From Tardiphaga sp. 709 (GTDB lineage: Bacteria; Pseudomonadota; Alphaproteobacteria; Rhizobiales; Xanthobacteraceae): DNA of 64,000 nt. A program made the translations under genes and the position numbers. Below the pieces are notes generated by a model. That model had not been told where the DNA came from and did no database searches. It saw only the letters and a program-made list of their open reading frames with translations. Every line of letters starts with the position of its first letter. Position 1 is the stretch's first letter. Of the stretch, positions 34,029 through 42,569 are shown one piece after another. The DNA is taken from contig NZ_CP135529.1 in NCBI RefSeq assembly GCF_032401055.1, positions 2,542,001 to 2,606,000 of the forward strand, in the 5' to 3' direction.

Positions 34029-35183
34029 GTGACACCCATCGATCCCAACATTCTGCCGGCTGGAATTCGCTCGCGCTTTGTCGAGGACATCAACGGTTTG
34101 CGCGTCCATGTGCTGGAGGCCGGCTTCGAAACCAAGGGCCGGCCCTGCATCCTGCTGGTGCACGGCTTTCCCGAACTGGCCTTCAGCTGGCGCAAGGTGA
34201 TGCCGCAGCTGGCCGCGGCCGGCTATCACGTGATTGCACCGGACCAGCGTGGCTATGGCCGCACCACCGGCTGGAGCGCCGACTATGATGGCGATCTGCG
34301 TCCCTTCAATCTGCTCAACCTCGTGCGCGATGCGGTCGGGCTGGTCGCAGCCTTCGGCTATCGCCATGTCGATGCGGTGGTCGGACATGACTACGGCAGC
34401 TCGGTCGCAGCATGGTGCGCACTGGTGCGGCCGGATGTCTTCAAATCCGTCGTGCTGATGAGTGCGCCCTTCGCCGGGCCTCCGCCGCTGCCATTCGGTA
34501 CCGCCGATCAGCCGGCTCCGCCAAAGGCGGAAGATCCCGTGCATCGCGACCTCGCCGCACTGCCGCGGCCGCGCATCCACTATCAGTGGTACTACGCGAC
34601 GCGCGATGCCAACGCGCATATGCAGCACGCGCCGCAAGGCGTGCATGATTTCCTGCGCGCCTATTATCATCACAAAAGTGCGGACTGGTCGGGCAATACG
34701 CCCACTCCATTGCAAGGCTGGACCGCGAGCGAACTCGCGAAATTGCCAACCTACTATGTGATGGACCGCGGCCAGACCATGGCCGAGACCGTCGCTGCGG
34801 AAATGCCGACGCCCGAGCAGGTCGCATTGTGCAAATGGCTGCCGGACAATGAGCTGGCCTTCTATGCCGGCGAATATGCCCGGACCGGCTTCCAGGGCGG
34901 ATTGCAATGGTACCGCTGCAACACGACAGGCGCGTTCAATGCAGACTACGAGACCTTCGCCGGGCGCACCATCGACGTGCCCTCAGCTTTCATCTCGGGC
35001 AAGCAGGACTGGGGCATCTATCAGCGTCCCGGCGCCATCGAGGCCATGCAGAACAGCGCCTGCACGGACATGCGCGCGGTTCATCTGATCGACGGCGCGG
35101 GCCATTGGGTGCAACAGGAGCAACCAGAAGAGGTCAGCCGCTTGCTGCTCGAGTTCCTGAAAGACAACAGCCCGCCGTCATAG
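34029..35183 (+). CDS. Epoxide hydrolase-like alpha/beta hydrolase
   Basis: A GTG start at 34029 is supported by GGAGG five bases upstream. The frame is open further upstream but would read into the preceding gene region. The 384-residue protein has the oxyanion motif His-Gly-Phe-Pro-Glu near residue 37 and an Asp nucleophile in Gly-His-Asp-Tyr-Gly-Ser near 118, with Tyr-rich cap residues. The catalytic His is in Gly-Ala-Gly-His-Trp-Val-Gln near residue 356. An Asp nucleophile with the HGxP motif is the pattern of soluble epoxide hydrolases and dehalogenases. The substrate is unknown. It converges on the acyl-CoA dehydrogenase gene. Confidence 0.87.
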   Translation: MTPIDPNILPAGIRSRFVEDINGLRVHVLEAGFETKGRPCILLVHGFPELAFSWRKVMPQLAAAGYHVIAPDQRGYGRTTGWSADYDGDLRPFNLLNLVRDAVGLVAAFGYRHVDAVVGHDYGSSVAAWCALVRPDVFKSVVLMSAPFAGPPPLPFGTADQPAPPKAEDPVHRDLAALPRPRIHYQWYYATRDANAHMQHAPQGVHDFLRAYYHHKSADWSGNTPTPLQGWTASELAKLPTYYVMDRGQTMAETVAAEMPTPEQVALCKWLPDNELAFYAGEYARTGFQGGLQWYRCNTTGAFNADYETFAGRTIDVPSAFISGKQDWGIYQRPGAIEAMQNSACTDMRAVHLIDGAGHWVQQEQPEEVSRLLLEFLKDNSPPS

Positions 35184-35197
35184 CCCCTGCGATCAGA

Positions 35198-36955
35198 TCA
35201 GGCCAGCACGAGCCGGCCGGCCTCCGCCATACTGACATCGCGCTCGCCGAGCAGATGCGTGACGATCTGCTTCTGCGTCTCGGTTTCCACCAGCGCGAAC
35301 GGATCGGGCGCCATCAGGCGATGATCGATGACAAGGCGCGACAACAGCAGACGCCGCGCATCGCCGCGTCGTGCGTGGATGCGGTGCGCTTCCCATGTGA
35401 GTGCCACGGCACTGGCCACATGATACAGAGAACTGGTCGCACGGCGGGCGTCGCCTTCGTTGTCCGACCGTGCGGCGACCTCGCGCGCGAAGCCGATGGC
35501 ACGGTCGGCGAGACCGCGCAGCCGATCGCGCCATGCCTGTGGCACGCTCGGAGAATCGTCCAGCCGCGCATGCAGATCGGCCGCAAGCGCGGCTTCCGCG
35601 CCATGCCGGCCCACGGCACGCGTCAGCGCATCCAGCGCTACGATATTGCCGGTGCCCTCCCAGATCGAGCCGAGATGCGCATCGCGCAGCAGCCGCGCGG
35701 TGGCGAATTCCTCGATGTAACCGACACCGCCGCGCATCTCCATCGCATCGCCGCAGACCTTGCGCGCATCACGCGTGGCACGGAATTTCAGCGTCGGCGT
35801 CAGGATCCGCAGCAGCGCTGCGGCGTCCTGGCTGCCGGCTTCGGCGCGGTCCAGCGCATCCGCAGTGAGGAAGCTCATCGACAACGCCTGCTCGGTCGCC
35901 ACCATGATCTTCATCAATTGCCGCCGCGCCAGCGGCATGTCGATGATGCGCTGGCCGAATACGACACGGCCGCGCGCGACTGCCATCGCATCGTGCCAGG
36001 CGCGGCGCATCAGCGAGGTCGACTTCACGCCATTCGAGAGACGCGACGAGTTCACCATCTCGGCCATCTGCACGAAGCCGCGATCGAGCTTGCCAACGGC
36101 ATATGCAATGGCGCCCTCGAGCTTGATCTCACCTGACGCCATCGACCGCGTACCAAGCTTGTCCTTCAAGCGCACGATCCGGTAGTGATTGGGCGTGCCG
36201 TCATCGAGCGTCCGCGGCATCAGGAACAGGCCGACGCCCTTGGTGCCGCCGACCGCACCTTCCGGCCGCGCCAGCAGCATCACGACCTTCGCATCGGCAT
36301 TGGAGCAGAACCACTTTTCTCCATACAGCCGCCAGTGATCGCCCTCCTGCACGGCCCGCGTCGTCAGTTTGCCGACGTCGGAGCCGCCTTCCTTCTCGGT
36401 CATGAACTGGCCGCCCTGGGTCAGCTTGCTCATGTCGGTCTGCGTCAAGCCGTCGAGATATTTCGCCTTCAGTGCGTTATCACCATAGTTCGAGAGCAAC
36501 TTGGCCGCCCCATCGGTGACATTGATGGGACACCCCATGCCGAACTCGGCCTGGTTGAACAGGAACGTAAAGGCGTGTTTGGCCGCCACCGGATAGGTCG
36601 AGGGCCAGCCCATGATCCCCTTGCGATGCGACAAAGCGTGAATGCCGAATTCGCCGAAGGCTGCGTTCTCAAGCTCGCGATAGGCCGGGTGATATTCCAC
36701 CCACTGCACGTCCTGGCCGAACTTGTCGCGCTGATGCAGCACTGGTCCATGCTTGTCGGCCATCCGCCCCGCTTCATCGAGCGGCCCACCAACAAGACCG
36801 CCCAGCCGATCAAGATGCGGTTCGATATGGTTGAACAGATCCTCCGGCAGATGAATACGCAGCAGATCGGTCAGCGCCGGATCGGCGCGGTAGAAGTTCA
36901 TGCCGGACGTATCGGGTGCGATCAGATTGGCGGCAATCTGGGCGTGGGCGTTCAT
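35198..36955 (-). CDS. Acyl-CoA dehydrogenase family protein (AidB-like length)
   Basis: A 585-residue flavoprotein of the acyl-CoA dehydrogenase superfamily with a long N-terminal domain. The FAD and substrate region includes Phe-Met-Thr-Glu-Lys-Glu-Gly-Gly-Ser-Asp near residue 185. Gly-Gly-Val-Gly-Tyr-Ile-Glu-Glu lies near residue 412 and Ile-Trp-Glu-Gly-Thr-Gly-Asn-Ile near 434. Its size and four-domain layout resemble the AidB/ACAD11-like branch more than fatty-acid short-chain enzymes. It diverges from an SDR gene that is followed by an enoyl-CoA hydratase gene, and the three may catalyse linked steps of one acyl-CoA route. AGAGG precedes the ATG. Confidence 0.9.
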   Translation of the reverse strand: MNAHAQIAANLIAPDTSGMNFYRADPALTDLLRIHLPEDLFNHIEPHLDRLGGLVGGPLDEAGRMADKHGPVLHQRDKFGQDVQWVEYHPAYRELENAAFGEFGIHALSHRKGIMGWPSTYPVAAKHAFTFLFNQAEFGMGCPINVTDGAAKLLSNYGDNALKAKYLDGLTQTDMSKLTQGGQFMTEKEGGSDVGKLTTRAVQEGDHWRLYGEKWFCSNADAKVVMLLARPEGAVGGTKGVGLFLMPRTLDDGTPNHYRIVRLKDKLGTRSMASGEIKLEGAIAYAVGKLDRGFVQMAEMVNSSRLSNGVKSTSLMRRAWHDAMAVARGRVVFGQRIIDMPLARRQLMKIMVATEQALSMSFLTADALDRAEAGSQDAAALLRILTPTLKFRATRDARKVCGDAMEMRGGVGYIEEFATARLLRDAHLGSIWEGTGNIVALDALTRAVGRHGAEAALAADLHARLDDSPSVPQAWRDRLRGLADRAIGFAREVAARSDNEGDARRATSSLYHVASAVALTWEAHRIHARRGDARRLLLSRLVIDHRLMAPDPFALVETETQKQIVTHLLGERDVSMAEAGRLVLA

Positions 36956-37046
36956 GACGACCTCTTGTGTTTGGCAGTTGCGTTTCCATCTTCATCATGC
37001 GCCTGCCGCGCCAGCGAATAAAGTGCCCCAGCCGGAGATTTGATCC

Positions 37047-37748
37047 ATGGAAATTCCGCATTACGAAACCGCTTTGATCGTCGGCGTCGGTGAGGGTATC
37101 AGCGCATCGCTGGCGAGGCTGCTGTCCAAACATGGCATCCGCGTCGCACTCGCCGCCCGCAATCCTGGCAAGCTGGATGCGCTGTGCCAGGAGACCGGCG
37201 CCAAGGCCTTTGCCTGCGACGCGACCCAGGCCGAAGATGTGGCCAGACTGTTTGCAGATGTCGAACGCCAGATCGGCGCGCCGGATATCGTTGTCTACAA
37301 CGCCAGCCAGCGCGCCCGCGGGCCTTTCATCGAGCTCGCACCTCCCGATGTTGCACAAGCCATCGCAGTTAGCGCCTTCGGCGGATTTCTGGTCGCGCAA
37401 CAGGCATTGCAGCGCATGTTGCCCAACAAGCACGGCGCCATCCTGTTCACTGGTGCCTCCGCGAGTATCAAGGGCTTTGCGCAATCGGCTCCCTTCGCCA
37501 TGGGCAAGTTCGCTTTGCGTGGCATGGCCCAGTCGTTGGCCCGCGAATTCGCGCCGCAGGGCATTCACATCGCCCACTTTGTCATCGATGGCGGTATTCG
37601 CAGTTCAGTCCGCGTTGAGCCAGCGGACAGGCCGGACTCGATGCTCGACCCCGATGCCATCGCCATGAATTACTGGAACGTGCTACAGCAGCCCCGCAGT
37701 GCATGGAGTTCGGAGCTCGAAATCCGTCCATGGGTCGAGAAATTCTGA
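37047..37748 (+). CDS. SDR-family protein with altered catalytic motif
   Basis: A 233-residue Rossmann-fold protein of the short-chain dehydrogenase family. The nucleotide loop reads Val-Gly-Val-Gly-Glu-Gly-Ile-Ser (residues 12-19) instead of TGxxxGIG. The usual Tyr-x-x-x-Lys is Phe-Ala-Met-Gly-Lys near residue 152, so the catalytic Tyr is replaced by Phe. Ser is present in Thr-Gly-Ala-Ser-Ala-Ser. Standard hydride-transfer chemistry is therefore doubtful, although relatives with this pattern are annotated as oxidoreductases. It lies 21 bases before an enoyl-CoA hydratase gene and diverges from an acyl-CoA dehydrogenase gene. Confidence 0.82.
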   Translation: MEIPHYETALIVGVGEGISASLARLLSKHGIRVALAARNPGKLDALCQETGAKAFACDATQAEDVARLFADVERQIGAPDIVVYNASQRARGPFIELAPPDVAQAIAVSAFGGFLVAQQALQRMLPNKHGAILFTGASASIKGFAQSAPFAMGKFALRGMAQSLAREFAPQGIHIAHFVIDGGIRSSVRVEPADRPDSMLDPDAIAMNYWNVLQQPRSAWSSELEIRPWVEKF

Positions 37749-37769
37749 CGCGAGAACGGGGCGAGACAC

Positions 37770-38603
37770 ATGAGCGAAGCCGTAAAGGTCATCGACACCG
37801 GCACCAGTGAACTGCTGTGTGAGATCCGCGAGCGCGTGGCCGTCATCACCCTGAACCGGCCGGAAGCGCGCAACTCGCTGTCGGACCATCTGACGCCCGC
37901 ATTGCGCACAATGATCCGCACCTGCGGCGAAAATCCTGATGTCGGCGCGCTACTGATTACCGGCGCCGGCACCGCCTTCTGTTCCGGCGGCGACGTGAAG
38001 GGCATGGGCGCGCATCGCAAGCAGACGGTGCTGGAGATGTCGTTCGACGAGCGTGTCGCCGATCTGCAGGAGCGCCAGCGCCTCCTGACCGGCGCCCTCG
38101 TTGCCGTGCGCAAGCCCACCATTGCCGCGCTCCCAGGCCCTGCTGCAGGTGCGGGCCTCGCCATCGCCATGGCCTGCGATATCCGCATCGCCGCGCAATC
38201 GGCTTTCGTCTCGACAGGCTATCTGCGCGTCGGTCTCAGCGGCGATTACGGCATCGCCTGGCTGTTGACGCGTCTCGTCGGCACAGCCCGCGCGCGCGAG
38301 CTGATGTTCACCGCCGAAAAAGTGGAGGCAAGCCGCGCCGAAGCCATCGGGTTGTTCAACCGCGTGGTGCCCGACGACAGGCTGCAGGACGAGGCTTTCG
38401 CGCTGGCGCGCGGCATGGCGCAGGGGCCGACGCTGGCACTGCGCTATATGAAGGACAATCTCGACGAGGCACTGGCCTTCGATTTTGCGACGGCGCGGGA
38501 CCATGAAGCCGAGCGGCTGATCCGCACGACCATGACGGCAGATCACCGCGAGGCGGTGCAAGCCTTCATCGAGAAGCGCAAGCCGAACTTCTCAGGCAAC
38601 TGA
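37770..38603 (+). CDS. Enoyl-CoA hydratase / isomerase family protein
   Basis: A 277-residue crotonase-fold enzyme. The first oxyanion segment is Ala-Phe-Cys-Ser-Gly-Gly-Asp-Val near residue 72 and the second is Pro-Gly-Pro-Ala-Ala-Gly-Ala-Gly near 126. Gly-Asp-Tyr-Gly near residue 157 replaces the usual second acidic patch, so isomerase or ligase-like chemistry is possible. The family stretch Ala-Arg-Glu-Leu-Met-Phe-Thr-Ala-Glu follows near residue 176. It follows the SDR gene by 21 bases and is probably co-transcribed with it. It converges on a LysR regulator gene with seven bases between the stops. Confidence 0.9.
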   Translation: MSEAVKVIDTGTSELLCEIRERVAVITLNRPEARNSLSDHLTPALRTMIRTCGENPDVGALLITGAGTAFCSGGDVKGMGAHRKQTVLEMSFDERVADLQERQRLLTGALVAVRKPTIAALPGPAAGAGLAIAMACDIRIAAQSAFVSTGYLRVGLSGDYGIAWLLTRLVGTARARELMFTAEKVEASRAEAIGLFNRVVPDDRLQDEAFALARGMAQGPTLALRYMKDNLDEALAFDFATARDHEAERLIRTTMTADHREAVQAFIEKRKPNFSGN

Positions 38604-38610
38604 AACGCAT

Positions 38611-39519
38611 CTAGGTCTTCGACTTTGCAGGAGCGGGCGTTTTGGCAAAATCGATGAAGGCGCGTAATGCCGCCGGCAGTTGTCGCCGGCTTGGATAATA
38701 CATGAAGAAGCCGGGATAGGCCGGGCACCAGTCGGCGAGCACGCGCACCAGCTTGCGCTTGGCGATCAACTCCTCGACCTGTCCTTCGAACACGTAAGCC
38801 AGCCCGGCTCCGTCCAGCGCAGCGTCCACCATCAGGTCCTGATCGTTCAAGGTGAGCGCGCCCGTGACGTTGATCTCGACCTCGATGCCGCCGCGCTCGA
38901 ATTCCCAGCGATAAAGCGCACCGCCCCAGAATCGATAGCGGATGCAGGGCAGATCCTTCAGCTCGTGTGGCGTCTGCGGCGGCCTGTGCTGCTTGAAGAA
39001 GCCGGGTGACGCAACGACGGCCGATCGCTGCCGCGGACCGATAGGCACGGCAATCATGTCCGCTGCGACAGTTTCGCCGAAGCGGATACCCGCATCGAAG
39101 CCGGCAGAGACCATGTCGACAAGACCGTCATTCACGGCAATCTCGACATTGATCTCCGGATAGGCTTTCAGGAATCGCGTGACGATCGGCAGCAGCACGA
39201 GCTGCGCGGATTGCCGGGCGGCATTGAAGCGCAACGTCCCCGCCGGCTTGCCACGAAAATGATTGAGATCTTCCAGCGCGTCATCGATGTCCTGGAATGC
39301 CGGGCTAACCCGCGCAAACAGCCGCTCCCCGGCCTCGGTCAGCGCGACACTGCGGGTGGTGCGATTGACCAGCCGGATATCCAGCCGCTCCTCGATGCCG
39401 CGCAAGGCATGGCTCAATGCCGAAGCAGATACGCCAAGTTCGACGGCGGCATTGCGAAAGCTGCGATGCCGGGCAATCGCCAGAAAGGTGGCAAGGTCGG
39501 CCGGGCCGATCAGGCTCAT
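38611..39519 (-). CDS. LysR-family transcriptional regulator
   Basis: A 302-residue LysR protein with an N-terminal winged helix-turn-helix at residues 6-65 (Asn-Ala-Ala-Val-Glu-Leu-Gly-Val-Ser-Ala-Ser-Ala-Leu-Ser). A periplasmic-binding-like effector domain follows. Its closest style is the LysR group that controls divergent oxidoreductase genes. It is transcribed away from the SDR gene at 39639, the likely target, with an AT-rich imperfect dyad between them. It probably activates that SDR in response to an unknown small molecule and represses itself. Confidence 0.92.
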   Translation of the reverse strand: MSLIGPADLATFLAIARHRSFRNAAVELGVSASALSHALRGIEERLDIRLVNRTTRSVALTEAGERLFARVSPAFQDIDDALEDLNHFRGKPAGTLRFNAARQSAQLVLLPIVTRFLKAYPEINVEIAVNDGLVDMVSAGFDAGIRFGETVAADMIAVPIGPRQRSAVVASPGFFKQHRPPQTPHELKDLPCIRYRFWGGALYRWEFERGGIEVEINVTGALTLNDQDLMVDAALDGAGLAYVFEGQVEELIAKRKLVRVLADWCPAYPGFFMYYPSRRQLPAALRAFIDFAKTPAPAKSKT

Positions 39520-39544
39520 TGTTGAATCCAGCTCATGAACGCAT

Positions 39545-39566
39545 GGAATAAATAGAGGATTATTTC
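39545..39566. promoter_or_regulatory. Candidate LysR operator between regulator and SDR gene
   Basis: An AT-rich imperfect dyad GGAATAAAT-AGAGG-ATTATTTC in an otherwise GC-rich divergent gap. LysR regulators bind interrupted dyads in such positions. The match is weak and untested. Confidence 0.35.
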
Positions 39567-39638
39567 AGCTCTGGCGAGCCGCTAGTTTCCTCCCATCAGC
39601 CCGGCACTGACGCGGGGCCATACGAAAGGGAGACCATC

Positions 39639-40478
39639 ATGCGTGTCTGGTTCATCACAGGAGCATCCCGCGGTTTCGGCGCCCTCATCGCGGCAGAAGC
39701 GTTGGCCCAGGGCGACGCCGTCGTTGCAACGGCCCGCGATCCCAGCGCCGTCACCGCACGCCTCGGTGCCCATGAACGCCTGCTGGCCACGCGGCTCGAT
39801 GTCACCAACGAAGCCCAGGCTCATGAAGCTGCGGCTGAAGCCGTCAAAAAATTCGGTCGCATCGATGTGCTGGTCAACAATGCCGGCTATGGCCTGCTCG
39901 GCGCGATCGAGGAAGCCAGCGCCAAGGAAGTCGAACGTCTCTATGCCACCAATGTATTCGGCCTGCTCGGCGTCACCCGTGCCGTGCTGCCGCATATGCG
40001 CCGGCAGGGCTCAGGTCACATCATGAACGTGTCATCAGTCGGCGGATATGCCGGCTTCCCCGGCTGGGGCGTCTATGGTTCTACCAAATTCGCCGTGGAG
40101 GGCATCAGCGAAGCGCTGGCCGCCGAAGTCGCGCCGCTCGGCATCCATGTGACGGTGGTCGAGCCCGGCTTCTTTCGCACCGACTTTCTGGATGATAACT
40201 CGCTGGTGCGCACCGCGCTCGAGATCGGCGACTATCACGCAACCGTCGGCAAGACTCGCGGCCATGCCGCCGACGCCAATCATGCGCAGCCCGGCGATCC
40301 CAGCAAGCTGGCAAAGGCCTTCATGCAGCTCGCGGCTGCCAAGACCCCTCCGGTCCGCTTGCCGCTCGGCAGCGACACGGTTGCGCGGATCGAGAGCAAG
40401 CATGCTTTTGTCGAGAAGGAACTGGCAGCGTGGCGCGAGGTAGCTACGTCAACCGACTTTACCAAACAGACAGCTTGA
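39639..40478 (+). CDS. SDR-family oxidoreductase, intact catalytic motifs
   Basis: A 279-residue classical short-chain dehydrogenase/reductase. The NADP loop Thr-Gly-Ala-Ser-Arg-Gly-Phe-Gly is at residues 7-14; the Arg suggests NADP preference. Asn-Asn-Ala-Gly lies near residue 85, the catalytic Ser in Val-Ser-Ser-Val near 132, and Tyr-Gly-Ser-Thr-Lys near 147. The length and Val-Glu-Pro-Gly-Phe-Phe-Arg-Thr near residue 175 fit the group of ketone/aldehyde reductases controlled by a divergent LysR. AAGGGAG sits upstream of the ATG. The substrate is unknown. Confidence 0.92.
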   Translation: MRVWFITGASRGFGALIAAEALAQGDAVVATARDPSAVTARLGAHERLLATRLDVTNEAQAHEAAAEAVKKFGRIDVLVNNAGYGLLGAIEEASAKEVERLYATNVFGLLGVTRAVLPHMRRQGSGHIMNVSSVGGYAGFPGWGVYGSTKFAVEGISEALAAEVAPLGIHVTVVEPGFFRTDFLDDNSLVRTALEIGDYHATVGKTRGHAADANHAQPGDPSKLAKAFMQLAAAKTPPVRLPLGSDTVARIESKHAFVEKELAAWREVATSTDFTKQTA

Positions 40479-40501
40479 TTCCGTCTTCGGGACGAGCACT
40501 T

Positions 40502-40551
40502 GCGACGAAGCAATCCGGAGCTAGAGAGAGGGAATTGGATTGCTTCGTCGC
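40502..40551. repeat. 15-base perfect inverted repeat between convergent genes
   Basis: GCGACGAAGCAATCC (40502-40516) and GGATTGCTTCGTCGC (40537-40551) flank a 20-base loop. It lies between the SDR and GNAT genes, which converge here. It could act as a bidirectional terminator, though no T-run follows. The GGATTGCTTCG core recurs in dispersed repeats of related genomes (from memory). Confidence 0.75.
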
Positions 40552-40587
40552 GTCGCTCTTGCCTCGGCGTGGCTAATCTTGCCGCGC

Positions 40588-41199
40588 TCAGGCAAGTGTC
40601 GGCTGCAGCGACTGCGCTGCAAGGCGCCATGTTGCGCAAGATGTTCGGGCCGGCGTCGTATCGATCTGCTTCTCGAACCGCATCTGCTTCCAATCGCCCG
40701 GTGTCGGCGCGAATGTGAAGCCGGCCTTGCGCGCCAGCGCGAGCATCGCCTCATTGGAGCGCAATGTGTCGCCAAACAGAAAATCGGCGTCCAACGCCGC
40801 AGCGCGACACTCCAGATTGGACAGGAGCGCCGCGCCGACGCCCTGCCCTTGCATGGAGTCGGCAACAGACAGTCCCATCTCGAAACGGGATGTCAGTTCA
40901 TCGAACGCATAGCGGGCTTCCCCGACAATCGTCTCCGCACCATCGCGCGAGATCGTTGCGACGACCGAAAAGCTGTCGGCCTCGCCGACATGGATGAACT
41001 TCTGCAGCTGCCCGGCCGGCAATTCACTGGCGGCACCCATGAAGCGATTGTAGCGCGAACGCGTCGACAGGCCGCGAAAATAGCCCTGCAACGCTTCGGC
41101 ATCTGCAACCTCGACAAAGCGCACCGTGACGGCTGTTCCGCTACGCAGCAACAGCACGTCTGAATACTGGCCGAGATCATCGAGGTTGAGATGTTTCAT
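40588..41199 (-). CDS. GNAT-family N-acetyltransferase
   Basis: A 203-residue protein with the GNAT fold. The acetyl-CoA loop appears as Asp-Ser-Met-Gln-Gly-Gln-Gly-Val-Gly near residue 115, followed by Asn-Glu-Ala-Met-Leu-Ala-Leu-Ala-Arg-Lys-Ala-Gly-Phe. A Phe-Arg-Gly-Leu-Ser-Thr-Arg-Ser-Arg-Tyr segment near residue 45 is typical of the group fused or related to protein acetyltransferases. The last 25 residues look unstructured. The acceptor is unknown. It lies upstream of nothing obvious and converges on the SDR gene. Confidence 0.85.
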   Translation of the reverse strand: MKHLNLDDLGQYSDVLLLRSGTAVTVRFVEVADAEALQGYFRGLSTRSRYNRFMGAASELPAGQLQKFIHVGEADSFSVVATISRDGAETIVGEARYAFDELTSRFEMGLSVADSMQGQGVGAALLSNLECRAAALDADFLFGDTLRSNEAMLALARKAGFTFAPTPGDWKQMRFEKQIDTTPARTSCATWRLAAQSLQPTLA

Positions 41200-41228
41200 C
41201 GCAGTCGCTCCCTAACATCCCTTGGGCG

Positions 41229-41432
41229 TCACGCCTGCCAGAAGGGCTTGCCGGCCTCAGCCATCACGTCGTTCACCGAGAAACCCGCATCGTGGATGTC
41301 GCGCTCGCTCCACTGCGCCAGTTCACGCCGCTGCTTGGCGCGCTCACGCCAGACGTGAAGGGTCTCAGCGATCGCTCCGAGGCTCAGCGGGGCATGATAA
41401 TTTGTCATCGATTCATGGGTGCAAGTAGACAT
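41229..41432 (-). CDS. DUF1127 small protein
   Basis: A 67-residue protein with the DUF1127 pattern Trp-Arg-Glu-Arg-Ala-Lys-Gln-Arg-Arg-Glu-Leu near residue 30, then Asp-Ile-His-Asp-Ala-Gly-Phe. The ATG at 41432 has AGGAG eight bases upstream; an ATG at 41408 is the alternative. DUF1127 proteins in alphaproteobacteria are small, Arg-rich and often bind RNA or affect phosphate and small-RNA turnover (known for some members). It diverges from a GcvA-type LysR gene, which may regulate it. Confidence 0.88.
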   Translation of the reverse strand: MSTCTHESMTNYHAPLSLGAIAETLHVWRERAKQRRELAQWSERDIHDAGFSVNDVMAEAGKPFWQA

Positions 41433-41486
41433 TTTTCTCTCCTGAAGCTAAATTTATGCGGCAAATATCGACTTCATTTCCAAATC

Positions 41487-41504
41487 GCACAAACGACATT
41501 GTGC
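41487..41504. promoter_or_regulatory. Perfect 6-base dyad, candidate operator for the GcvA-type regulator
   Basis: GCACAA-N6-TTGTGC in the 136-base gap between the DUF1127 gene and the divergent LysR gene. The size and place fit a LysR recognition dyad. No binding has been shown. Confidence 0.4.
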
Positions 41505-41568
41505 ACCGCATCACATGACAAAAATTCATGGATGGCACGAGCGGTGAATCGCCAGGGAGAGAGCGCGG

Positions 41569-42483
41569 ATGAGCACCCGGTTGCCGTCACTCAACGGGCT
41601 GCGCGCCTTCGAAGCCGCCGCGCGCCATCTGAGCTTCACCAATGCGGCAAGCGAGCTGAACGTCACGCAGACCGCGATCAGCCATCAGATCAAGCGACTG
41701 GAAGAGGAGCTCGGTCTCAAACTGTTCATTCGGCAAAACCGTGCGCTCGCACTCACCCCGCAAGGACACGACTATCTGCCGAGCGTACGCGCGGCCTTCA
41801 ACGATCTGCGTCTTGCTACGGACCGACTCAAGCGCCGTGACAACGACCACGTGCTGACCGTGAGCACGCTTGCGTCGATGGCGTCGAAATGGCTCCTGCC
41901 GCGCATCTCGATGTTCCAGAAAGCCCATCCCGATATCGATGTACGTATCACGACGTCGACCAGCATGGTCGATTTCAAGAGCGGCGATGTCGATGCCGCG
42001 ATCCGCTACGGCCGCGGCCAATGGCCGGGCTTGCGCGCGGACTGGCTCACCGCCGATCATCTGTTTCCGGTGTGCAGCCCCGCGCTCCTGACCGGCAAAA
42101 AGGCGCTGCGACAGCCGCAGGACCTTGCCGGCTATACACTATTGCATTCGAGCGGCGGCTACGACGATGACTGGCGGCTCTGGCTCACCGCCGCCGGACT
42201 GCCGGCCAATATTTCGAAGCAACCGGACCTGACCTTCGACATGATTTTCATGACGCTGCAGGCCGCTATCGATGGCCTCGGCGTCGCGATCGGCCGCACC
42301 ACCTATGTGGAGGGCGATCTGGCCAAGGGCCGGCTGGTGATGCCGTTCGACATTAGCCTGCCCGCCGATGCCGGCTTCTATCTGGTGTCGCCCGAAGCCT
42401 CTTCGGACTCGCGGAAGCTGAAGGCTTTTCGTGAGTGGCTGCTCTCGCAGGTCCCGCCGGAGCGTGACCGTCCTGGCCGCTGA
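41569..42483 (+). CDS. GcvA-type LysR transcriptional regulator
   Basis: A 304-residue LysR protein whose N-terminus (Leu-Pro-Ser-Leu-Asn-Gly-Leu-Arg-Ala-Phe-Glu-Ala-Ala-Ala-Arg-His) is the GcvA/AmpR-type start. The helix-turn-helix covers residues 20-40 (Asn-Val-Thr-Gln-Thr-Ala-Ile-Ser-His-Gln) and the effector domain follows from about 90. Proteins of this subgroup control many different operons in alphaproteobacteria, so the name does not imply glycine cleavage. Its divergent neighbour is a DUF1127 gene. GGGAGAGAG lies upstream of the ATG. Confidence 0.92.
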   Translation: MSTRLPSLNGLRAFEAAARHLSFTNAASELNVTQTAISHQIKRLEEELGLKLFIRQNRALALTPQGHDYLPSVRAAFNDLRLATDRLKRRDNDHVLTVSTLASMASKWLLPRISMFQKAHPDIDVRITTSTSMVDFKSGDVDAAIRYGRGQWPGLRADWLTADHLFPVCSPALLTGKKALRQPQDLAGYTLLHSSGGYDDDWRLWLTAAGLPANISKQPDLTFDMIFMTLQAAIDGLGVAIGRTTYVEGDLAKGRLVMPFDISLPADAGFYLVSPEASSDSRKLKAFREWLLSQVPPERDRPGR

Positions 42484-42569
42484 TCGGCATTGTCGACATC
42501 ACGTGTTCGCGAGCAGATCGCCATCCGAAACATGCTAGAAGTCTGGCCTGTTTCGGAATGGAGCTTGCG

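Noticed and set aside
41569-42483. Glycine cleavage regulator gcvA in the strict sense
   Set aside because: The subgroup name is used for many unrelated regulators and no gcv gene is nearby.
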